16,878 nucleotides of DNA, taken from the NCBI GenBank assembly GCA_041569895.1, contig JBFFXF010000159.1:1-16878 (forward strand), given 5' to 3'. The notes under the pieces were generated by a model. The model was not told where the DNA came from. It did not search any database and was given only the letters and a program-made list of their open reading frames with translations. This document shows, piece after piece, positions 8,701 to 13,930 of the stretch; within the stretch, counting starts at the first letter, position 1, and each line of letters begins with the position of its first letter. This DNA comes from JBFFXF01 sp041569895. GTDB lineage: Bacteria; Planctomycetota; UBA8108; JACQVS01. Position numbers and translations under genes: made by a program.

Positions 8701-10742
8701 GAGGTCGGATAGCCCGGCGGGCGTGTCTGGCGCAGGACGTCGTCGAGGAAGATGTACGTGTGCGTGTCGATGTTGGTCGGCTCGTGGCCGTCCCGGAACG
8801 CCTGCGCGCGCAGCATCGTCGTCGTGTCGATGCGAATCGGGCCGGTGTAGAGCTCGCCGCGAGTGCGAGCCGGCGCGCTGCCGTCGGTGGTGTAGCGGAT
8901 CTCCGCGCCCGGCGTCTCGGTGGTAATCTCGACGTCGAACGGCGCGTCGAAGAAGCCGCGATCGACCGTGAACCTGGTGTCGGCCACGAAGTCGACGAAG
9001 CCGCCGCCGTTCGGCGCGCCGGGAGTCGGCGGGCGGAAGAAACGCGCGGAGAGCTCGAGCGGACCGGTGGCGACGAGCTCCGGCGCGAGCAGGAAGGTGC
9101 CGTCGCCGGCATCCGCGTTGAGGCCGTGGATGGCGAGCACGTTGGTGCCGCGCTCGAGCGCGCCGACGTGCGACGACAGGTCGATGGTCTCGACGTCGGC
9201 GCCGTCGGCGTCGGGGCGATTCGCGGGCGCTCTCGAGTTCCACGCCAGCGCCGCCGGGGCGTTGCGTCTGGCGACCTCGACGCCGTTCAGAAAGGCGACG
9301 AAGCCATCCTCGTATCGCATGCGCAGGGCGAGCGACTCGAACGCGGCCGGATCGCCGACCTCGAACGGCACCCGCAGGTAGACCAACGCGTTGACCCCGT
9401 CCATGTCGCTCTCGACGTCGGTCTCCACCCACGAGGCGTAGAGCGAGCCGCCGGGGCCGGAATCGGTCACCAGCGCCTCGATCGCCTCGGGGCCCAGCGC
9501 CTCGTCCCACACGGCGACGCCGTCGATCTCGCCCTCGAAGAAGCAGCACGGCGACGACCGCAGCACGCACCCGATCGACGTGATGTCGAGCGACATGTTC
9601 TGCTTCGCGTAGCTGAAGTCGACGACGTCGCGGATGCCGTCGATGTAGAGCGCCGCGTTGCCGCCGTCGTCGACCCAGGCGATGTGATGCCACGTGCCGT
9701 CGAACGCGATGCCGTCCGAGATCATGTGTCCGGGGCCGCCCGAGGGCGTGCGGATGAAGATGTCGACCTGACCGCCGGCGCCGGTGCGCTCGGTGCCGAT
9801 GGTGAAGAGCGGCGTGTTGTTCGACGAGGAACCCTCGGAGAAGACGCGCTTGTCGTTCTGCGGACCGCCCCGCACCCACATGGCGACGGTGTAGGCCGGC
9901 CGGTTGTAGATCGGCAGCCCGCTCCGCTGCGGGACCTCGACGTAATCGTCCACGCCGTCGAACCGCAGCGCGCCGCCCGACTTGCCATCCGCGCCCTCGA
10001 CGTGGACCGCGTTGCCGCCGCGGAACGTCCCGTCGTTCGGGCCGACGCTGTCCGCGACGCTGCCGTCGAAGCTCCAGAGGCTGACCGGCTCCCCGAAGAC
10101 GGGGGCCTGGCCGCTGGTGTCGTATCCGAGGCCGATCCGCGCGGACTTCCAGGAAGCGTCCGGCGTGAACGCGCGCGCGGTCCAGTTGCCCCCGTCCGCG
10201 GCGCGGGCCGGCACCAGGTAGACGGCGTCGTCTCCCTGGCCGACGAGCGGCGCCACCTCGGTGCTCAGACCGTAGGAGATGTCGCGGCGCTGCACGGGGA
10301 AGCGCGGGAAGTACTCGTGCGCCACCGTGACGCCGTCGGGCTCGACCAGCGCCAGGTACTCGCCGGCGCCGGAGAGCTGGAAGTTGGTGTGGAACTCGGG
10401 GCCGACGTCGCGATTCTTGCCCGATGCGAAGACGACGAGGTGCTCGCCCGGCTCGAGGACGAGCTCCGGCGAGGCGCCGAAGCGCCACTTGATGAGGATC
10501 GCCGGGTCGTCGGTGAGGTGCCACCCCGAGAGGTCGACCGCCGCCAGTCCGGTGTTGGCGAGCTCGAGCCAGTCGGACGGGTCCCCGTCCTCGTCGCGGA
10601 GCCCGCGGTCGTTGACGGCGAGGAGCTCGTTGATGACGACGTCCCGGCCGTCCTGGGCGCGGACGGCGGCCGCGAATGGCATGGCCAGAGTGAAAAACGC
10701 CACCACGACGGCCACCACGCGCACCGCGAAGGATACGACCAT
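5772..10742 (-). CDS. Secreted LTD / LamG / CotH-like / dockerin multidomain protein (first gene of pair)
   Basis: The product is 1656 residues and a full-length paralogue of the next gene, in the same domain order. A signal peptide covers 1-29 (VVAVVVAFFTLAM core, AVRA before QD). It is followed by LTD (34-155), a beta-sandwich with parts at 174-212 and 434-556 interrupted by LamG (217-425), a HEX-type domain (591-664), a CotH-like domain (about 712-1040; YWGLYNPSERPD 881-892, D970, WDQE 994-997), a second HEX-type domain split into 1133-1195 and 1364-1392 around another beta-sandwich (1197-1354), LTD (1396-1555) and a dockerin-like repeat (loops D1570-D1581 and D1613-D1624) with a Cys-containing tail. 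Both beta-sandwich copies share the signature [KR]YxDGFxAxLNGVExARRNAP. The ATG at 10742 has AGGGAG nine bases upstream. It is probably exported and surface-bound, the first gene of a leftward operon. Kinase activity is inferred from family only. Confidence 0.95.
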   Translation of the reverse strand: MVVSFAVRVVAVVVAFFTLAMPFAAAVRAQDGRDVVINELLAVNDRGLRDEDGDPSDWLELANTGLAAVDLSGWHLTDDPAILIKWRFGASPELVLEPGEHLVVFASGKNRDVGPEFHTNFQLSGAGEYLALVEPDGVTVAHEYFPRFPVQRRDISYGLSTEVAPLVGQGDDAVYLVPARAADGGNWTARAFTPDASWKSARIGLGYDTSGQAPVFGEPVSLWSFDGSVADSVGPNDGTFRGGNAVHVEGADGKSGGALRFDGVDDYVEVPQRSGLPIYNRPAYTVAMWVRGGPQNDKRVFSEGSSSNNTPLFTIGTERTGAGGQVDIFIRTPSGGPGHMISDGIAFDGTWHHIAWVDDGGNAALYIDGIRDVVDFSYAKQNMSLDITSIGCVLRSSPCCFFEGEIDGVAVWDEALGPEAIEALVTDSGPGGSLYASWVETDVESDMDGVNALVYLRVPFEVGDPAAFESLALRMRYEDGFVAFLNGVEVARRNAPAALAWNSRAPANRPDADGADVETIDLSSHVGALERGTNVLAIHGLNADAGDGTFLLAPELVATGPLELSARFFRPPTPGAPNGGGFVDFVADTRFTVDRGFFDAPFDVEITTETPGAEIRYTTDGSAPARTRGELYTGPIRIDTTTMLRAQAFRDGHEPTNIDTHTYIFLDDVLRQTRPPGYPTSWAGLRADYDVDPMIATDTRSPDFQPRLKNDLMAIPTMSIVLDPDDLMGSRGIYTNPLNRGRAWERAGSIEYFTADGSRPDFQENCGIRIQGGSSARPIEGKHSFRLVFTARHGPTKLRYPLFEDSPVDEFDTIVLRCCSTDSWHFKDGGARYRRWDSQYIRDVYMRDSQRAMGQLSSHGTHVHLYVNGMYWGLYNPSERPDDSFNAQHQGGEKEDWDIVKDFTESFRGDLRAWNQMMSLASAGLSSEAAYQRIQGNDPDGTPNPSYPVLLDVDNLIDYMILHLWGCAEDWPHHNWYAARDRTGRSGGWRFFVWDQEITMDFVFRNRVTVSNSGSPAFVYSRLRANPEFRTRFGDRVHGHLFNDGVLTVENARERWMKRATELDRAIVGESARWGDFRADVPDPSNSRAELYTRERHWVVERDKVIDEYIPRSRELAIQRFQSVGLYPRIEAPSFSQHGGDIARGFRLEMAAPQGTIYYTVDGTDPRMTGGDVAPDARVYGTAGVRTLLPSAAPARALVPADGALGLAWTAPGFDDASWRPGTTGVGLERTSGYEDLIGLDVIDVMDGVNASVYIRVPFTAADFATADRMILRMKYDDGFIAYLNGVEIARRNAPDDATWNSSATSSNTDSRAVIFEDINVSDSLGLLRAGTNLLAIHGLNSSANSSDMLILPEVTISETTGSGVVLDETTLVSARARTDAGWSALNTAVFAVDGGLRITEIMYHPAPDDQDLFEQDEYEFIELQNTGSDLLVLDGVRFTRGIEFDFTGSAVTVLRPGELVVLAENVAAFELRYGAGAARVAGQYRGKLANDGEELELVGPLGEVIQRFAYSDAWHVETDGQGPSLVIVDPAGERDTWGDGASWRPSAMELGSPGIDESRAGESRQLPGDANADGDLNLSDAVRLLLVLFVDSSLGLPCAGGLDGAGNRTLLDANGDGVANLSDAVHVLAYLFNGGPEHVLGTGCVAIEGCDDSCR

Positions 10743-10816
10743 TGACGCGGACTCCCTGATTTCGATTCTCTCCCGGAGAGCCGTCTGGTACCCTCTCGAA
10801 TACGGGTCAAGCGCTG

Positions 10817-10822
10817 ATCATA
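10817..10822 (-). promoter_or_regulatory. Candidate -10 element for the leftward CotH pair
   Basis: On the - strand this reads TATGAT, five of six matches to the sigma-70 -10 consensus, which stands out in such GC-rich DNA. It lies inside the inverted repeat at 10814-10826, so a protein bound there would block it. The best -35 partner is CTGATC with an 18-bp spacer, only three of six matches. The implied 5' untranslated region would be roughly 65-70 bases. Support is weak. Confidence 0.3.
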
Positions 10823-10858
10823 TCAGGTGTTTGGGGTCGGATCAGTCGAAATCGACAC

Positions 10859-10863
10859 GGAGG
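10859..10863 (+). promoter_or_regulatory. Ribosome binding site GGAGG that decides the start at 10873
   Basis: GGAGG directly abuts an ATG at 10864 (spacing 0) but lies nine bases before the ATG at 10873. The second is therefore preferred. The next gene in the pair has the same nine-base spacing, which supports the choice. Confidence 0.7.
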
Positions 10864-10872
10864 ATGTCTGCC

Positions 10873-13863
10873 ATGGAACCGGGCTGCCGGACTTTTCTGA
10901 TCGCCGCCGTCGCGAGCCTCGCGCTCGCTCTGCCCGCTCGGGCGGATCTCGTCTCGCACTGGACCTTCGACGGCCACTTCGAGGATGAGGGGCTCGGGGG
11001 CAACGACGGGACGTTCATCGGCGAGGACGATCCGATCTTCGTCGACGGGTACGACGGCAAGCCCGAGGGGGCGGCCTCCTTCGACGGCATCGACGACTAT
11101 GTCCTCGTCAACCACACCAGCGGCCTGCCGCTCTACCTCAGCCCGCAGTTCAGCGTCGCCATGTGGGTCCGCGGCGGCATCCAGAACGACAAGCGCGTCT
11201 GGTCGGAGAGCTCGAGCACCAACAACAGCGCGCTCTTCAACCTCGGGACGGAGCGCAGCGGCACCACCGGTCAGTTCGACCTCTTCGTGCGAAACGCGAA
11301 CGGCGTCGTCTCGGCGCCGCACATGCTGTCGGACGGCGAGCCGTTCGACGACGAGTGGCACCACATCGCGTGGGTCGACGACAACGGCGTCGGCACGCTC
11401 TACATCGACGGCGCCGCGGACGGAGCGGTCTTCGATTACGGCCGCCCGGACCTGAGCGCCGGCGATCCGGGAGTCACGCTCGACTTCACCACCATCGGCG
11501 GCATTCTCCGTGGCGCGCCGTGCTGCCTCTTCTTCGGCGCCATCGACGACGTCAGGATCTTCGACCACGCCCTGAGCGCGCGGGAGGTGGCCGAGATCCT
11601 CGACCCGGGCCGCGAATGCCCGGCCGACGACGCGGGCGACTCGCACTGCAACGCGCTCGAGATCACCGGACCCGACGGCGACGTCCAGGGCGTCTACACG
11701 ATCACCGTCGACTCCGCGACGGACGACTCCGGCGACGACCTCTCCTACACGTTCGTCGCGGACAACGGCGCCGGCACGGTTCGCCGCGCCGGCCCGCAGC
11801 CCGAGAACTCGACGATGTTCAACCTCTCGGCCGGCATGTGGACGATCTCGGTCACCGTCGACGACGACCCGCTCTGCTTCGACGAGGCGCCCGACGCGAC
11901 GTGCACGGAGGAGCTCGAGGTGCTCGCGGTGCCGCGGCAGATGATCGGACACTGGCCGCTCGACGGCGACCTCGAGGACGCCACCGGCAACGGCAACGAC
12001 GGCGAGGCGTTCATCGGCATCGAGCCGGTGTTCATCGAGGACCGCAACGGCGAGGACCCCGGTGCGGCGACCTTCGACGGCGTCCAGGACCTGGTGGTCG
12101 TCAGGCAGAACGTCGGCCTGCCTCTCTACGACAACGAGGCGTTCAGCATCGCCATGTGGGTGCGCGGCGGCCCGCAGCCCGACTACCGCGTCTGGTCGGA
12201 GGGGTCGACGGCGAACCGGAGCCCGCTCTTCAACATCGGCACGGAGCGCACCGGCGCGACCGGTCAGGTCGACATCTTCATCCGCGACGCCGGCGGCGCC
12301 CTGGCCATGCCGCACGTCCTGTCGCAACGCGAGGCGTTCGACAACACGTGGCACCATATCGCGTGGGTCGACGACAACGGCAACGCGCGGCTCTACATCG
12401 ACGGCATCCTCGACGGCACGGACTTTACTTACGTGCGTCCGCCGCTGGAGCTCGACACGACGACCATCGGCGGCATCCTGCGCAACACGCCGAGCCACTG
12501 GTTCATCGGCGATATCGATGACGTTCGCGTCTACAACTACGCCATCAGCGAGGAGGAGATCGCCGAGCTGGTCGCGCCGGGCGAGTGCCCCGAGGAGGGC
12601 GACACGCACTGCGACGACATCCTCGTCGAGGGCGCGGTCGATGACGCGGCGGGCACCTGGACGTTCACCGCTCTCGACGCCGTCGACGACAGCGACGATC
12701 CGATCTTCTACACGTGGACGGCGACATCCGAGGACGGCGACGTGCTGACGTCCGGTCCCAGCCTCGAGAACTTCGTCTCCTTCGGGCTCACCGGCGGGAC
12801 GTGGACGGTTTCGGTGACGGTCGACGACAGCGTCTTCTGCGACGACGTCGCCGCCGACGCCACCTGCAGCGTCGAGGTCACCGTCCAGGGCGACCCGGGC
12901 GAGTTCCTCTCGCACTGGCCGTTCGACGGCGACCTCGCCGACGCGCGCGCCGGCAACGACGGGCAGGTCGCCGGCGGTGATCCGTTCTTCGTCGAGGGTG
13001 TCGACGGCACGCCGGACGGCGCGCTCGCCTTCGACGGCGTTGACGACCTCGTGCAGGTGATCCACGCGGAGCAGCTCCCGCTCTACGCGCACCCGGTCTT
13101 CTCGGTGGCGATGTGGGTGAAGGGGATGCCGCAGAACGACCGTCGCGTCTGGTCGGAGAGCACCGACCTCAACAACGCGCCGCTCATCAACATCGGCACG
13201 GAGAACACGGGCACGACGGGTCAGGTCGACATATTCATCCGTGACGATACCGGCAGGGCGGTCGTCGGCCACAGGCTCTCCCAGGGGATCGCGTTCGACG
13301 GCGAGTGGCACCACATCGCGTGGGTCGACAAGCTCGGTCGCGCGACGCTCTACATCGACGGCGAGCCCGACCCGACCGACTTCAACTATGTCCGGCCGCC
13401 GATGGAGCTGACGATCACGACGATCGGCGGCATCCTGCGCGGCGGGCCGTGCTGCCTCTTCGCCGGCGAGATCGACGACGTGCGCGCCTACACGTTCGCG
13501 CTCTCCGCGGAGGAGGTGGCGGAGCTCGCGGGACGCGACGTCCCGCCCTCCGGCTTCGTGCGCGGCGACCCGAACTCCGACGGTCAGATCAACATCACCG
13601 ACGGGATCAACATCCTCGGCTTCCTCTTCCTCGGGGACGCGGCGCCCGCGTGCATGGATTCGGCCGACGTCAACGACGACGGCGCCATCCAACTCACCGA
13701 CGCCGTCGGCATCTTCAACTTCCTCTTCCTCGGCTTCGGTCCGCCGTCGCCGCCGTCGCCGCTCTCGGGGCAACGCTACGCGGCGTCCGACTGCGGCGAG
13801 GACCCCAACGACGACGCGCTCGACTGCGCCGTGCCCGGCCCGCCGTGCGCGCCGGAGAACTGA
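10873..13863 (+). CDS. Secreted triple-LamG protein with Ig-like linkers and a C-terminal dockerin-like repeat
   Basis: The product is 996 residues from the ATG at 10873. Residues 1-24 are a signal peptide (FLIAAVASLALAL core, PARA before DLV). Three LamG/concanavalin-like domains lie at 25-244, 356-569 and 676-885, each with a core of MWV, R-V-[FW]-S-E, FN/IN-x-GT, WHHIAWVD and YIDG. Domains one and two are each followed by an Ig-like linker (249-352, 572-672) with four Cys in the pattern C-x7-9-C ... C-x8-C. LamG3 passes straight into a dockerin-like repeat (loops D899-D910 and D932-D943, each followed by an FLFLG-type helix end) and a Cys-containing tail. A vicinal Cys pair occurs in LamG1 (217-218) and LamG3 (860-861); LamG2 has SHW there. 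LamG domains usually bind glycans or proteins. No catalytic domain is seen, so a structural or adhesive surface role is the best inference. It probably shares a transcript with the next gene. Confidence 0.95.
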   Translation: MEPGCRTFLIAAVASLALALPARADLVSHWTFDGHFEDEGLGGNDGTFIGEDDPIFVDGYDGKPEGAASFDGIDDYVLVNHTSGLPLYLSPQFSVAMWVRGGIQNDKRVWSESSSTNNSALFNLGTERSGTTGQFDLFVRNANGVVSAPHMLSDGEPFDDEWHHIAWVDDNGVGTLYIDGAADGAVFDYGRPDLSAGDPGVTLDFTTIGGILRGAPCCLFFGAIDDVRIFDHALSAREVAEILDPGRECPADDAGDSHCNALEITGPDGDVQGVYTITVDSATDDSGDDLSYTFVADNGAGTVRRAGPQPENSTMFNLSAGMWTISVTVDDDPLCFDEAPDATCTEELEVLAVPRQMIGHWPLDGDLEDATGNGNDGEAFIGIEPVFIEDRNGEDPGAATFDGVQDLVVVRQNVGLPLYDNEAFSIAMWVRGGPQPDYRVWSEGSTANRSPLFNIGTERTGATGQVDIFIRDAGGALAMPHVLSQREAFDNTWHHIAWVDDNGNARLYIDGILDGTDFTYVRPPLELDTTTIGGILRNTPSHWFIGDIDDVRVYNYAISEEEIAELVAPGECPEEGDTHCDDILVEGAVDDAAGTWTFTALDAVDDSDDPIFYTWTATSEDGDVLTSGPSLENFVSFGLTGGTWTVSVTVDDSVFCDDVAADATCSVEVTVQGDPGEFLSHWPFDGDLADARAGNDGQVAGGDPFFVEGVDGTPDGALAFDGVDDLVQVIHAEQLPLYAHPVFSVAMWVKGMPQNDRRVWSESTDLNNAPLINIGTENTGTTGQVDIFIRDDTGRAVVGHRLSQGIAFDGEWHHIAWVDKLGRATLYIDGEPDPTDFNYVRPPMELTITTIGGILRGGPCCLFAGEIDDVRAYTFALSAEEVAELAGRDVPPSGFVRGDPNSDGQINITDGINILGFLFLGDAAPACMDSADVNDDGAIQLTDAVGIFNFLFLGFGPPSPPSPLSGQRYAASDCGEDPNDDALDCAVPGPPCAPEN
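10945..13527 (+). repeat. Intragenic LamG / Ig-like repeat array (three LamG, two linkers)
   Basis: LamG units are at about 10945-11604, 11938-12579 and 12898-13527, separated by four-Cys Ig-like units at about 11617-11928 and 12586-12888. Repeat length is close to 1 kb. The DNA is conserved as well as the protein: a 23-bp stretch encoding WHHIAWV is identical at 11356-11378 and 13306-13328 and has one mismatch at 12349-12371. Confidence 0.85.
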
Positions 13864-13886
13864 ACGACCACGACACACTGTACTGA

Positions 13887-13892
13887 CATAAT
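13887..13892 (+). promoter_or_regulatory. Possible internal -10 element CATAAT
   Basis: CATAAT matches five of six bases of the -10 consensus in an otherwise GC-rich 67-bp gap between the two LamG-array genes. The hexamer 17 bp upstream (ACGACC) is a poor -35. It could give the second gene some independent expression, but co-transcription from 10743-10872 is equally likely. Confidence 0.25.
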
Positions 13893-13897
13893 CTCGA

Positions 13898-13910
13898 CCG
13901 AGCTCCTCGG
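13898..13910 (+). other. Short hairpin (5-bp stem) just upstream of a ribosome binding site
   Basis: CCGAG-CTC-CTCGG is a perfect inverted repeat with a three-base loop, ending five bases before AGGAGG. There is no T-run after it, so it is unlikely to be an intrinsic terminator. It may be an RNA hairpin near the translation start, or chance. Confidence 0.3.
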
Positions 13911-13915
13911 CACCC

Positions 13916-13921
13916 AGGAGG
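13916..13921 (+). promoter_or_regulatory. Strong ribosome binding site AGGAGG
   Basis: AGGAGG lies nine bases before the ATG at 13931, the same spacing as in the upstream paralogue. It fixes the start of the partial gene that follows. Confidence 0.8.
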
Positions 13922-13930
13922 ATTGATCTC

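Larger units (their letters stand above)
10743..10872. promoter_or_regulatory. Divergent control region with three perfect inverted repeats
   Basis: These 130 bp separate two oppositely transcribed signal-peptide genes and must hold the promoters of both. Three short perfect inverted repeats are visible: CTCTCC-C-GGAGAG at 10768-10780, CTGAT-CAT-ATCAG at 10814-10826 and GTCGA-AA-TCGAC at 10845-10856. They differ in sequence, so they are not copies of one operator, but each is of a size that a dimeric regulator could bind. The third lies only two bases from the Shine-Dalgarno of the rightward gene. Regulator binding is inference. Confidence 0.45.

Noticed and set aside
7329..10745. 1138-codon open frame on the + strand
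   Set aside because: It is the antisense of the first CotH gene. Long antisense frames are expected at this GC content. The translation is rich in R, A, V, D and H with no domain or signal peptide.
10279..10872. N-terminal extension of the triple-LamG gene
   Set aside because: The frame is open upstream, but it crosses the divergent control region and runs antisense to the start of the first CotH gene. GGAGG nine bases before the ATG at 10873 and the signal peptide right after it fix the true start.
13898..13910. Intrinsic terminator between the two LamG-array genes
   Set aside because: The inverted repeat has only a 5-bp stem and no T-run follows. It sits directly before a ribosome binding site, so termination there is unlikely.
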